Source: Halalkaliarchaeum desulfuricum (GTDB taxonomy: Archaea; Halobacteriota; Halobacteria; Halobacteriales; Haloferacaceae). From it: a DNA stretch of 64,000 nucleotides. The DNA lies in assembly GCF_002952775.1 (NCBI RefSeq), contig NZ_CP025066.1:2542001-2606000 (forward strand), given 5' to 3'. The translations under genes were made by a program, and so were the position numbers. Under the pieces are notes generated by a model. That model saw only the letters and a program-made list of their open reading frames with translations. It was not told where the DNA came from and searched no databases. Positions 1 through 8,474 of the stretch are shown here, one piece after another. Numbering within the stretch: position 1 is the stretch's first letter; each line of letters opens with the position of its first letter.

Positions 1-722
1 CCGGGGCGCGGAATCGCGAACCAGGACGCCTCGAAGATCGGGCTGAAGTCGACGATGCCGAGCGCAGCAGCGACGACGTAGCCGACCGCGATCCCGATAA
101 TGATGCTCAACAGCCGCCAGATCCCCTTCAAGAAGAGGTTGAACAGGACGGCGATACCCAACACCAGCGAGGCGAGCGCGAGGTTCAGCATCGAACCGTA
201 GTCCTCGGCTCCGACACCGCCCGCGGAGTAGTCCATCCCGACCGGGATGAGATACAGCCCGATCACGACCACGATCAGGCCGGTCACCAGCGGCGGGAAG
301 TACGGTTTGATTCGGTCGAACTGCCAGCCGATGATCCCCTCGACGACGATTCCCGTAATCGCAAGCGAGGCGAACACAGCTCCGAGACCGTGTTCGCCAC
401 CGACGGCGATGGCAGCGCCGACGAAAGTAAAGCTCGTCCCCATGACGATCGGGAGCTTCGCCCCGACCGGCCCGATACCGTACGCCTGAACGATCGTCGC
501 GAGACCGGCGAACAGCAGCACCATCTGGACGAGGTACGCTGTATCGCCGGTTCCCAGTCCGATCGCGCCGGCAACGATGAACGCCACCGCCGTCGACGGA
601 ACGATCATCACCGAAACGTGCTGGATTCCCAGCAGTATCGATTTGGGTAACGGCGGCTTCTCCTCCAATTCGTATGACAGTTCTATCTCTCCACTCGTTT
701 CGCCGCTGGTCTCTTCTGTCAT
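1..722 (-). CDS. NCS2-family xanthine/uracil permease (3' end outside window)
   Basis: Partial gene: its N-terminal 240 codons are read from an ATG at 722 towards base 1, so the C-terminus lies beyond the left edge. After a hydrophilic N-terminus the protein has several membrane segments. It carries NCS2 (nucleobase:cation symporter-2) hallmarks, notably QHVSVM in the first membrane helix near residue 34 and a GTSFTF stretch around residue 95. The family imports uracil, xanthine or urate with H+ or Na+; the substrate cannot be read from this fragment. It diverges from the luciferase-like oxidoreductase at 962, and two amidohydrolase genes follow, so a role in nucleobase uptake for catabolism is a reasonable inference. 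An AT-rich box at about 752-765 sits at promoter distance. Confidence 0.88.
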   Translation of the reverse strand, partial: MTEETSGETSGEIELSYELEEKPPLPKSILLGIQHVSVMIVPSTAVAFIVAGAIGLGTGDTAYLVQMVLLFAGLATIVQAYGIGPVGAKLPIVMGTSFTFVGAAIAVGGEHGLGAVFASLAITGIVVEGIIGWQFDRIKPYFPPLVTGLIVVVIGLYLIPVGMDYSAGGVGAEDYGSMLNLALASLVLGIAVLFNLFLKGIWRLLSIIIGIAVGYVVAAALGIVDFSPIFEASWFAIPRP

Positions 723-751
723 GGAATAGCATGGGCAACGTCACCGACGAG

Positions 752-765
752 TTATTTAATATTTA
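752..765 (-). promoter_or_regulatory. TATA-like promoter of the NCS2 permease
   Basis: AT-rich box, read as AATATTAAATAAC on the minus strand, centred about 35 bases before the permease ATG at 722. This is the spacing of leaderless haloarchaeal promoters. The rest of 723-921 shows no coding signal. Confidence 0.5.
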
Positions 766-921
766 TGCAGGTAATTGTAGCCATATATTGCTTCGTGGTT
801 CGCCCGGCAGGAGCGCGTCACTCGTTCCTCCGTTTCGTTGCGGTGCGTGGAATACAGTCGAGAGCAACCGGAGCGTTCTGTCGCACTGTCGCGGACATCC
901 AGAGAGACTCTGTCGAACACC

Positions 922-934
922 ATTATTATATATG
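922..934 (+). promoter_or_regulatory. TATA-like promoter of the LLM oxidoreductase
   Basis: ATTATTATATATG lies 28-40 bases before the ATG at 962, in otherwise GC-rich DNA. It supports 962 as the true start rather than the longer upstream reading frame, whose N-terminal translation does not look haloarchaeal. Confidence 0.6.
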
Positions 935-961
935 AGGTGTTCGACGTTACCAACGGAGCCC

Positions 962-1999
962 ATGAGCGACACCAAGAGAGTCAGCGACAGAGGCGATCGA
1001 GTCGGGATCTACCTCCAGGACAAGCGGCCGTTGGAGGAGAACCTCGAATTGGTTCAGTATGCAGAACAGCAGGGGTTCGACGAGGTCTGGCAGGCGGAGT
1101 CCAGGCTCGCCCGGGACGCGATCACCCCGATGGGGGCCTACGCCGCCGTCACTGACGACATCAAGATCGGTGCCGGGGTCATCAACAACTGGACCCGCAA
1201 CACCGCCTTGATCGCCCAGACGATGAGTACGCTCGAGGAACTGGCCGGCCGCGACCGGATCCTCTGTGGGATCGGCGCCTGGTGGGAACCGCTGGCGTCG
1301 AAAGTCGGCGTCGACCGACGCAAACCGCTGCGCGCGATGCGGGAAACCGTCGAGGTGACGAAGCGTCTCCTCGAGATGGAGAACGTCACCTACGACGGGG
1401 AGTTCGTGAACGTCGAGGACATCGAACTCGATGTCGTCCACGGCGACACCGGCCCCCGCTCGGTTCCGGTGTACGTCGGCGGGACCGGCTTCAAGATGCT
1501 CGAACTGACGGGTCATTTCGCCGACGGGGCATTGCTGAACTACCTGGTGAGTCCGGAATACAACCAGAAAGCCCTCGACGCGCTCGAAAACGGTGCCGAA
1601 CGCGGCGGCCGATCGCTGGAAGACATCGACCGCCCGCAACTGGTCGTCTGTTCGATGGATCACGACGCCGACAAGGCACTGGACAACGCCCGGGAGCTCA
1701 TCACCCAGTATCTCGGTCAGCAGCCCCACATCATGAAAGCCAGCGGCGTGAGCCAGGACCTCATCGACGAGGTAGGGGAGGCGATCGGCGGGTGGCCGGC
1801 GGACGCCGACGACATCGAGAAGGGGATGGATCTCATTCCGGACGAGGTCGTCCACAAACTCACCGCCAGCGGTACCCCCGAACAGTGCCGCGAGAAGGTC
1901 CGGGAGTACGCCGAGAACGGCTGTCAGTGTCCGGTCCTCTACCCGCTGGGCGAGGATCGCGAACTGATGATCGACGAGTTCGCCGACGGCTACATGTAA
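962..1999 (+). CDS. LLM-class F420- or FMN-dependent oxidoreductase (Mer-like)
   Basis: 345-residue protein of the bacterial-luciferase-like superfamily, which includes F420-dependent methylene-tetrahydromethanopterin reductase (Mer) and the FMN-dependent pyrimidine oxygenase RutA. Visible family features are the N-terminal GIYLQ strand, the helix RPLEENLELVQYAEQQGFDE, a GAGV strand near residue 63 and a central VYVGGTG strand. The ATG at 962 follows a clear TATA box; the frame is open further upstream but reads implausibly there. It sits between a nucleobase permease and two amidohydrolases, which suggests nucleobase or hydantoin breakdown. A methylene-THF reductase role is a second possibility because the organism makes F420. 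Cofactor and substrate are not decided by the sequence. Confidence 0.85.
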   Translation: MSDTKRVSDRGDRVGIYLQDKRPLEENLELVQYAEQQGFDEVWQAESRLARDAITPMGAYAAVTDDIKIGAGVINNWTRNTALIAQTMSTLEELAGRDRILCGIGAWWEPLASKVGVDRRKPLRAMRETVEVTKRLLEMENVTYDGEFVNVEDIELDVVHGDTGPRSVPVYVGGTGFKMLELTGHFADGALLNYLVSPEYNQKALDALENGAERGGRSLEDIDRPQLVVCSMDHDADKALDNARELITQYLGQQPHIMKASGVSQDLIDEVGEAIGGWPADADDIEKGMDLIPDEVVHKLTASGTPEQCREKVREYAENGCQCPVLYPLGEDRELMIDEFADGYM

Positions 2000-2092
2000 T
2001 CACCGAGCGGTTTCATCCGCTCGAACAGCGTCCGTTTTTTCAGGTTCGGTGCATCCAGCGATCGCTCCGGGCGTTGTGAGTGGCTGCCGCCG

Positions 2093-3439
2093 TTATCGGA
2101 TCGGTCCCCGCTCGATGAACTCACCGTCACCTGGGTCGGACAGCACCTCGTGATCCCTGGCGGCGACCTCTCCGCCCGCGATGACCGTGTCTACTCGGTG
2201 ACTCCACTCTCTGCCCTCGTAGGGCGTCCACCCGCCGACGAAGGCAAGCTTCGAGGCGGTTACCTCGTACGGTTCCTCCCGAAGCAAAACAACGTCGGCG
2301 TCCGTGCCGGGTAGGAGCGACCCTTTCTGCGGGTACAGTCCCGCCTCGCGTGCCGGGCGAGCGCACACGAGCTCCAGCAGCCGCTGCCAGGAGAGCGGCC
2401 CGTCCCGGACGCCTTCGCTCGCGAGGAACTCCAGCATCGTCTCGATGCTCGGGAGCCCGGCGTACGGCTCCCAGATGTTTTCCCACCCCCGTTCTCGTTC
2501 CGCACGGTGAGTCGGGAAGTGTTCGCTCGCCACGAGGTCGATCGTCCCGTCCGCGAGGGCATCCCAGAGCCGATCTACCTCGGCAGGCGACTTCAAGCTC
2601 GGATTCACCTTCAAAAACGGACCCAGCTCCTCGACGTCCTCCTTAGAGAACGCCAGATAGTGGGGACACGTCTCGAGTGTCACCGGGACCTCCGCCCGGG
2701 ATTTGAACCGCGCGCCCTCCCGGGCGCCGCTACCGCTGGAGACGTGGACCACGTGAAGCGGACAGTCGGCGTATTCGGCGAACCATCCCATCCGGCCGAT
2801 CGCGTCCAGTTCTGCCTCCACTGGGCGAGAGTCCATGTACACGCCCGGATCGTCGCCGTCGATCTGTGCTCGTGCGTGATCGAGTATACCCTGTGTCTCA
2901 CAGTGAACGCGGACCTTCCCCCCTGCTTCGCCGACCGCAGAGAGGAGTTCGACGATTTCGCGGTCCTCGGCGAGGTACGGCTCCGCCGTGAAGGTCTTGA
3001 AATCCCTGGTCCCTTCCGCAATGATCTCCGCGACGTCGACGTCGGCGTCCTCGAAGTTCCCCGCCACGAGCCCGAAATCGACGTGGGCAAGCTGTTCGCA
3101 GTCGTCTCGTTTCTGCCGGACCGCTTCGGGTGTCGTCACCGGCGTCTGGGTCGGGAGTTCGACGACGGTAGTCACCCCGCCGGCGACGGCGCTCGCCGTC
3201 TCGGAGGCGAAGTCGATGTCTGCGGGAAAAAGCTCGTCGTCGTGCATGTGATTGTGAACGTCGACGACCCCGGGAATCGCGACCATTCCGTCGGCGTCGA
3301 GGCGCTCGGGGTCGCCAGCACACTCCCGTGCCGCAGTCGGACCGACTGCAGTGATCCTCCCGTTTTCGATCACAATATCTCCCTTCGTTACTCCCGACGG
3401 GTCGACGATCCGCGCGTCGGTGACGAGCAGGTCAGCCAT
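2093..3439 (-). CDS. Dihydroorotase/allantoinase-type cyclic amidohydrolase
   Basis: 448-residue amidohydrolase of the dihydroorotase, hydantoinase and allantoinase group. The metal centre is visible: H62-x-H64 in VDVHNH, a candidate carboxylated lysine K148 in DFKTF, H179 in RVHCE and H232 in VVHVSSG. The position usually holding the final catalytic aspartate (SDHAP-type motif) reads ASEH, so a glutamate (E309) replaces it. I start it at the ATG at 3439 (MADLLVTDAR, the usual N-terminus of the family); the frame stays open about 48 codons further upstream but those residues look non-coding. It is divergent from the SsnA-like deaminase at 3621. Together with the permease and LLM oxidoreductase it suggests ring opening of a purine or pyrimidine product such as allantoin or a hydantoin. 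Confidence 0.88.
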   Translation of the reverse strand: MADLLVTDARIVDPSGVTKGDIVIENGRITAVGPTAARECAGDPERLDADGMVAIPGVVDVHNHMHDDELFPADIDFASETASAVAGGVTTVVELPTQTPVTTPEAVRQKRDDCEQLAHVDFGLVAGNFEDADVDVAEIIAEGTRDFKTFTAEPYLAEDREIVELLSAVGEAGGKVRVHCETQGILDHARAQIDGDDPGVYMDSRPVEAELDAIGRMGWFAEYADCPLHVVHVSSGSGAREGARFKSRAEVPVTLETCPHYLAFSKEDVEELGPFLKVNPSLKSPAEVDRLWDALADGTIDLVASEHFPTHRAERERGWENIWEPYAGLPSIETMLEFLASEGVRDGPLSWQRLLELVCARPAREAGLYPQKGSLLPGTDADVVLLREEPYEVTASKLAFVGGWTPYEGREWSHRVDTVIAGGEVAARDHEVLSDPGDGEFIERGPIR

Positions 3440-3581
3440 ACGTTGGGCCACGACCGAGTCGTAGAAAACTGTTGGGCTGACGTGTCGCCAGTTCGGCGGT
3501 CCCGCTATCGACAGCAACGATCCCAGTTGTGTCCGGATTGTGGCCGGACCGGAGGCAGAGCGCAACGACCAGTTTCCCGGC

Positions 3582-3595
3582 ACGTATAGTTTTTT
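3582..3595 (+). promoter_or_regulatory. TATA-like promoter of the SsnA-like gene
   Basis: ACGTATAGTTTTTT is 26-39 bases before the GTG start at 3621, supporting a leaderless transcript and the GTG start. The remainder of 3440-3581 shows no coding signal. Confidence 0.5.
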
Positions 3596-3620
3596 GTAGG
3601 GCCCCGTTCATCGTTCCAGC

Positions 3621-4919
3621 GTGAAACTGAATGCAGGCACGCTCGTCACGATGAACGACGAGCGCGAGGTTCGAGAGGAAGCGCACGTCGTCGTCGAGGA
3701 CGGCGAAATCGTCGAGATCGCGGACGGCCACGCCTCCGGCGAGGACGTCGTCGACGCGACCGACGAGGTCGTCATCCCCGGTCTCGTCAACTGTCACACG
3801 CACATGTACGCGCTCCCGATCCGGGGTGCGCCACTGACCGTCTCCCCCCAGAGCTTCTATGAAGCGCTCGTAGACATCTGGTGGGAGGTAGACGAGGCGT
3901 TCACCATGGAAGACGCGCGCCTCTCGTCTCTCGGATCCTGCGCCGAGATGCTCGAGGCGGGCGTTACGACGTTCTGTGACAACTACTCGGGGCCGAACAC
4001 CCTCCCCGGTGCGCTCGACGCCGTCGCGGAAGGTGTCGCACAGACCCCGATCCGCGGGATGATCACCTTCGAAACGACGGCCCGCAACTCAGAGGAGGAG
4101 GCCTTCGACGGGATCGAGGAGAACCAGCGTTTCATCCGGGACGGCGAGTCGGAGTACGACCGGATCGAGGGGCACTACTGTCTCCACACCCTCTTTACGA
4201 ACACCGAACCCGTCGTCGAAGAGTGTGCGAGCAGGGCGACCGACGACGACCGCCCGATCCAGATCCACCTCGAGGAGGGTCTCGTCGACGTCCACAAATC
4301 CATCGAAGAGTACGGCATGCGCCCAGTGCCGGCACTCGAATCCATGGGCTTTTTCGACGCGGACGTGATCGCAGCCCACTGCGTTCACTCGACCGACCGG
4401 GAGATCGAGATCCTGGCAGAACACGACGTCGGCGTCGCCCACAACCCCTACTCGAACGTGAACAACGCCGTCGGGATCGCCAACGTAGAGAAGATGGAAG
4501 AAGAGGACCTCACGATCGGCATCGGTGACGACGGCTGGGATCCGGACATGTTCGAAACCATGCGCACCGCAGTCGGGATCCACAAACTCAAAAAGAACAA
4601 CCCCAGCGGCTTCGACATGGCCAAAGCCCTCGAGTGGGCGACGATCGGCTCCGCGGAGGTGCTGGGCATGGAAGACGCGGTCGGGAGTATCGAACCTGGA
4701 AAGCGAGCCGACTTCGTCACGCTCGATCTGGGTCCCAACCCGGTTTTACCGGGAAGCGCCCCCTACTACGTCGTCAGCGCAGCGAGCCGAGGCGACGTCA
4801 CCCGGACGATCGTCGACGGCGAGGTCGTCTACGAGCGCGGCGGCCGAGTCCGCGGCGTCGACGACGAGGACCTCCAGGCGGTCGGGGAAGCGAGCGAGGC
4901 GCTGTGGGATCGTCTCTGA
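3621..4919 (+). CDS. SsnA/TRZ-type amidohydrolase (putative nucleobase or triazine-like deaminase)
   Basis: 432-residue amidohydrolase of the SsnA/TrzN/MTA-SAH deaminase group, beginning at GTG 3621. The metal ligands are in the expected order: H59-x-H61 in NCHTHM, H216 in IQIHLE, H253 in AAHCVH and D304 in GIGDDG. The segment HNPYSNVNNAVG resembles SsnA proteins, which in bacteria sit in purine-degradation clusters. Expected chemistry is hydrolytic deamination of a heterocyclic amine, but the substrate is not determined by sequence. It is divergent from the dihydroorotase-like gene with about 180 bases between them. Confidence 0.88.
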   Translation: MKLNAGTLVTMNDEREVREEAHVVVEDGEIVEIADGHASGEDVVDATDEVVIPGLVNCHTHMYALPIRGAPLTVSPQSFYEALVDIWWEVDEAFTMEDARLSSLGSCAEMLEAGVTTFCDNYSGPNTLPGALDAVAEGVAQTPIRGMITFETTARNSEEEAFDGIEENQRFIRDGESEYDRIEGHYCLHTLFTNTEPVVEECASRATDDDRPIQIHLEEGLVDVHKSIEEYGMRPVPALESMGFFDADVIAAHCVHSTDREIEILAEHDVGVAHNPYSNVNNAVGIANVEKMEEEDLTIGIGDDGWDPDMFETMRTAVGIHKLKKNNPSGFDMAKALEWATIGSAEVLGMEDAVGSIEPGKRADFVTLDLGPNPVLPGSAPYYVVSAASRGDVTRTIVDGEVVYERGGRVRGVDDEDLQAVGEASEALWDRL

Positions 4920-5250
4920 CTGACTGACCTCCTACCGATTCTCGGTCACTTCGGGACACGTGTTTCCCGTCCTCGTGTCCATGCTACTGTGAACGGGAGC
5001 GTATACGCTTTTGTGACAGAGTGACACGGTCGCTCGGATAACATTCTTAGGGCGTTAAAGTATTTTAATACACTAAGCGAGTTAATTTTGCTCTGGTCGA
5101 GGCCATGTGGGTAGGTATCATTATGCTAGCCCCCGCCACAAGATCTCGTCTGATAGATGCGTTCAGTGGCTCCAAGCGACCCTTCGCCGAGTTAGTCACA
5201 GTCTGCCTTCGACTACAATCGGTAAACTGTGCGTATCCGAGATACGGAAA

Positions 5251-5270
5251 CTCGGGGGCTATCCCCCGAG
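5251..5270. promoter_or_regulatory. Perfect inverted repeat just upstream of the cofH TATA box
   Basis: CTCGGGGG (5251-5258), CTAT loop, CCCCCGAG (5263-5270): an 8-bp perfect stem ending two bases before the cofH TATA element at 5273-5286. The position would suit an operator or activator site; this is inference from position and symmetry only. Confidence 0.45.
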
Positions 5271-5272
5271 TG

Positions 5273-5286
5273 CGTAAATTTAAGTG
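5273..5286 (+). promoter_or_regulatory. TATA-like promoter of cofH
   Basis: CGTAAATTTAAGTG is 23-36 bases before the ATG at 5309. It places the transcript start next to that ATG and decides against the longer upstream reading frame. Confidence 0.6.
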
Positions 5287-5308
5287 CGAGCATAAGATTT
5301 TACGGGTG

Positions 5309-6715
5309 ATGAACGATCGTATCGCCTCCAGGCCGGGATTAGGGGACAGTGAGTTCGAGCACGTCCCAGAGACGGATCAGACGTTCCAAAACGCGCTCGA
5401 GAAAGCGCGAAACGGGGAGCGACTTTCCGTCGACGACGGCATCGAGCTTTTGACTACTGGCACTGACGTGGAGGGCATCGATCCGCGCCGAAAGGAGTTA
5501 GTTCTGGAAGTTGCAGATCGACGGCGGGCAGAACGCGTCGGCGACGAGGTCACCTTCGTCACCAATCTCAACAACAACGTATCAACTGCGTGTAACGTCG
5601 GCTGTCTCTTCTGTAATTTCAAAAACACCGCCCACAAGTTCGAAAGCGATCACGAGGGGGAACACGCAGGGTTCACGCGAACGCCTGCTGACTCGCGACG
5701 GGCGGTCGAGCGAGCCCTCGACAGGGGAATCTCGGAGGTGTGCTCGGTTTCGGGACTACATCCGGCGTTCGCATTGAACGAGGAGCATCGGGAGATACTG
5801 GAGGCGTACGATCGACCGGCACGCGAGGTCAACTACAAACCCCCCGAGGTCTATGACACGAGTCCGGGGACGTACGTCGAACAGATCCGGGCGATGTCGA
5901 TCGATGGCGTTCACGTCCACTCGATGACTCCCGAGGAGGCGTACCACGCGCGGCGTGGCACCGACTGGTCCTACGAGGAGGTGTACGGGAGGCTCCGGGA
6001 CGCCGGTCTGGATTCGGCACCGGGAACTGCCGCGGAGATCCTCGTCGAGGAGGTACGAGACGCCATCTGTCCCGGAAAAATTTCCTCCGAGGAGTGGATC
6101 GAGGCGATGGAGGGCGCCGTCGCCGCCGGACTCGACGTCACCGCCACGATCATGTACGGCCACGTCGAAAACGCGGCACATCGGATCCTCCACCTGGATC
6201 GGGTCCGCGATCTCCAGGACCGGACTGGCGGGATCACCGAGTTCGTGCCGCTCTCGTTTGTCCACGAGAACACCCCGCTGTATCGTCACGGTATCGTCGA
6301 TGGCGGCCCCACCGACGCCGAGGACGAACTGATGATCGCCCTCTCGCGGCTCTATCTCGATAACATCGACAACATCCAGTCCTCCTGGGTCAAGTATGGG
6401 AACGAAAAGGGACTCAAACTGCTCAACTGCGGTGCGAACGATTTCATGGGGACGATCCTCTCCGAGGAGATCACGAAGCGTGCCGGTGGCAAGTACGGGG
6501 AGTATCGGACGGTGGGAGAGTACGTGGAGATGATCGACTCCATCGGTCGCCCTCCCGTGGAACGATCCACCGACTACCGAACGCGCCGGGAGATCGACAT
6601 CGACGAGGAACCCTACGGTCCCATGATTGGCCCCAGAGCGGACGGTTCGCCGATGTTCGGGTCCGACCACCGGTCGGTCGGTGACAGCGGCGATCCGACC
6701 GCCGCCGACGACTGA
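5309..6715 (+). CDS. cofH: FO synthase subunit 2, radical SAM
   Basis: 468-residue CofH. With CofG it makes FO (7,8-didemethyl-8-hydroxy-5-deazariboflavin), the chromophore of coenzyme F420, from tyrosine and 5-amino-6-ribitylaminouracil; CofH catalyses the first radical SAM step on tyrosine. The 4Fe-4S cluster motif is C95-x3-C99-x2-C102 in CNVGCLFC, and the C-terminal FO-synthase region has the usual family sequence (QSSWVKYG). The start is the ATG right after the TATA box. It converges with cofG, with a single base between the two stop codons. Other F420 genes in the window are cofE (14684), a gch3/arfA-type gene (20444) and cofC (21282). Confidence 0.95.
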   Translation: MNDRIASRPGLGDSEFEHVPETDQTFQNALEKARNGERLSVDDGIELLTTGTDVEGIDPRRKELVLEVADRRRAERVGDEVTFVTNLNNNVSTACNVGCLFCNFKNTAHKFESDHEGEHAGFTRTPADSRRAVERALDRGISEVCSVSGLHPAFALNEEHREILEAYDRPAREVNYKPPEVYDTSPGTYVEQIRAMSIDGVHVHSMTPEEAYHARRGTDWSYEEVYGRLRDAGLDSAPGTAAEILVEEVRDAICPGKISSEEWIEAMEGAVAAGLDVTATIMYGHVENAAHRILHLDRVRDLQDRTGGITEFVPLSFVHENTPLYRHGIVDGGPTDAEDELMIALSRLYLDNIDNIQSSWVKYGNEKGLKLLNCGANDFMGTILSEEITKRAGGKYGEYRTVGEYVEMIDSIGRPPVERSTDYRTRREIDIDEEPYGPMIGPRADGSPMFGSDHRSVGDSGDPTAADD

Positions 6716-6716
6716 C

Positions 6717-7874
6717 TCAATTCGGAGCCCCGAACAGCTGCGTTCTGGTGGCGATTCGACGGTATTGCCGTCCGGTTTCGTCGGAAGCGAACAGTGCCTC
6801 GGAAACGCGATCGGAGATCCAGCGTCGGTTCCGGTCGTTCCCGGCGGCCGGGACGTCAGAACTTCGCAACTCGTCGGGCAAGTACCGTCGGTAGATCGGG
6901 AGACGTTCGTAGAGGGGAAGACCCGCGGATTCGGCGATCTCCTGTAACTCCTCGAGGGCCGGCCACTTGTAGGCGGGGTTGATGTGGTCGTCCGTGACTG
7001 GAGACACTCCCCCCAGATCGTCGACGCCGCAGTCGAGCAACTCGCGCGTCGGAGAGAGGTTCGGGGGCACCTGTACCGACACAGCCTCCGGCAGCGCAGC
7101 CCTGGCCATGGCGACCGTCCGTCGCATGGTTTCGACGGACGGCTGCTCGAAGTCCGACCGCTCGTTCGGCACGACGTTCTGGACGATCACCTCCTGTACG
7201 TGATCGTATCGCTCGTGGAGTTCGGCGATGGCAAGCAGGCTTTCGGCCCTGTCACGTTCGGTTTCGCCGATGCCGACGAGGATACCGGTCGTGAAGGGGA
7301 CGCCGGCTCTCCCTGCGGCGCGGATTGTGTTCAGTCGCTGTCCCGGTGACTTGCGTCTGCCTCCACTGTGGGCTTCGATGTCGGCTGTCGTCTCGAGCAT
7401 AACGCCCATCGACGCGTTGACCTCCCTGAGCCGTCTGAACTCCTGTTCGGTGAGATCTCCGGGGTTCGAGTGCGGTAACAGTCCTTCCTCCAGTGCAATT
7501 TCACATGCGCGGTAGAGATACGCCAGGATCGAATCGTATCCCCACTCGTCGAGCTGTGCATGAATCGCCCGATACCGGCTGTCCGGCTTGTCGCCGAACG
7601 TGAAAAGCGCCTCGGTGCAACCCGCTTGCGCGGCCGAACGGAGCGTTTCCCGTATCTCTTCGGGGGACATGAGGGTGGCGTCACCAGGAACGTCGTAGAA
7701 GGAACAGTACGTACAGGTGTATCGACAGGCGGTCGTCAGCGGGAGAAAGACGTTTCGCGCGAACGTGAGCTCGGAAGGCGTGTCGACGTCCTGGGGTGCG
7801 GTAGATAACACGCGCTCGACGTCCGCCTCGTCGATGGTGATATCGATGTCGTACTGTTCCTGGTCCGTGATCAT
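6717..7874 (-). CDS. cofG: FO synthase subunit 1, radical SAM
   Basis: 385-residue CofG, partner of CofH in deazaflavin (FO) synthesis. It condenses the CofH product into the 5-deazaflavin ring. The radical SAM cluster motif is C50-x3-C54-x2-C57 in CRYTCTYC, preceded by the NVFLPLTTAC strand. PPNLSP and a C-terminal VSPVTDDHINP segment are typical of CofG. Its 3' end meets that of cofH, so the two FO-synthase genes are convergent rather than an operon. The start at 7874 is plausible but could be a few codons shorter. Confidence 0.95.
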   Translation of the reverse strand: MITDQEQYDIDITIDEADVERVLSTAPQDVDTPSELTFARNVFLPLTTACRYTCTYCSFYDVPGDATLMSPEEIRETLRSAAQAGCTEALFTFGDKPDSRYRAIHAQLDEWGYDSILAYLYRACEIALEEGLLPHSNPGDLTEQEFRRLREVNASMGVMLETTADIEAHSGGRRKSPGQRLNTIRAAGRAGVPFTTGILVGIGETERDRAESLLAIAELHERYDHVQEVIVQNVVPNERSDFEQPSVETMRRTVAMARAALPEAVSVQVPPNLSPTRELLDCGVDDLGGVSPVTDDHINPAYKWPALEELQEIAESAGLPLYERLPIYRRYLPDELRSSDVPAAGNDRNRRWISDRVSEALFASDETGRQYRRIATRTQLFGAPN

Positions 7875-7993
7875 ACTGTCCGATTCGACCCGACCGACAA
7901 AAAGCTTCTACACGATACAGACGACCATAGAGTCCGGTGAACCAATCCGAAAATAGGGAAACACCCTGTGAGTTCCTACACTCAGTTGGTTTG

Positions 7994-8352
7994 CTACCCC
8001 CCCCCCCCCCCGGGGCTCGGTAGATCGCCACGAGTACCCAGAAGAGAAACGAGATCACGTTGGCGAACGCCGTCAGCCAGAGTTCGAGGCCGGTAAAGCC
8101 AATAATGAAAAGGAAGACCGCGATCGAGCCGGGGATACTGGTGGACCGTGGAACTGTCGCCCGCGAGTCGAGCAGCGTCGGAACCAGCACGAACGCGATC
8201 AACAGTGTCCCGAACAACAGCACGTAATCCTGCCAGATCTGGTCGGTAAGGAGGTATGCGGGGATCCACATCGCTATTGGGATGACGAATACACCCCACG
8301 TCCGGACTAGTTGACGCCGGAGGGTGGGGATCTCCGACAACGCTCCGATCAT
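7994..8352 (-). CDS. Small multi-TM membrane protein whose 3' end runs into a 15-G tract
   Basis: An ATG at 8352 opens a protein with about four hydrophobic segments (WGVFVIPIAMWIPAYLL, DYVLLFGTLLIAFVLV, IAVFLFIIGFTGL, NVISFLFWVLVAIY). It ends in an APGGGG run encoded by 15 consecutive G on the minus strand (7997-8011). As given, the frame runs on past the tract into cofG and has no natural end. With 16 G the next codon is TAG (7996-7994), giving a compact 119-residue protein. I therefore think the true gene ends at 7994 and the tract length is either variable in the cell or miscounted by one base. The protein family is not recognised. A TATA box (about 8373-8385) precedes it. Confidence 0.6.
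7997..8011. repeat. Homopolymer of 15 C (+ strand), followed by GGGG
   Basis: An uninterrupted C15 followed directly by G4. It lies on the last codons of the membrane-protein gene, where a change of one base decides between immediate termination and a long out-of-place extension. It could be a slippage-prone site or a sequencing length error. Confidence 0.9.
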
Positions 8353-8372
8353 ACATCACGTGTGGTTTGTGA

Positions 8373-8385
8373 CTGTTTTATACCT
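8373..8385 (-). promoter_or_regulatory. TATA-like promoter of the small membrane protein
   Basis: GGTATAAAACAG on the minus strand, 21-33 bases before the ATG at 8352. It is one of the clearest TATA boxes in the window and good evidence that the membrane-protein gene is expressed. Confidence 0.65.
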
Positions 8386-8474
8386 GCCCATCGATGCTCC
8401 CGTGGGGGATCGGGAGGAGGATATCGTATCAGCAAACACCCGGGTTTTTATCTGTCGGATCCGAACTCCCGACC

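Larger units (their letters stand above)
4920..5308. other. Intergenic region before cofH with two hairpins
   Basis: No gene is supported here. A 7-bp inverted repeat, GGACACG at 4954-4960 and CGTGTCC at 4974-4980, follows the SsnA-like gene and could be part of its 3' end. A second, perfect 8-bp hairpin at 5251-5270 sits beside the cofH promoter and is listed separately. The frame of cofH is open back to 5105, but that part lies across the promoter and is rejected as coding. Confidence 0.6.

Noticed and set aside
962-1999. Taking the Mer-like LLM protein as evidence of methanogenesis
   Set aside because: No mcr, mtr or other methanogenesis genes are present, and the LLM family is broad.
2507-3589. 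A 360-codon + strand frame opposite the dihydroorotase-like gene
   Set aside because: It is a shadow frame; no family motifs, and the opposite frame has all amidohydrolase ligands.
5105-5308. 68-codon N-terminal extension of CofH
   Set aside because: It spans the hairpin and TATA box, and the homologous part of CofH begins after ATG 5309.
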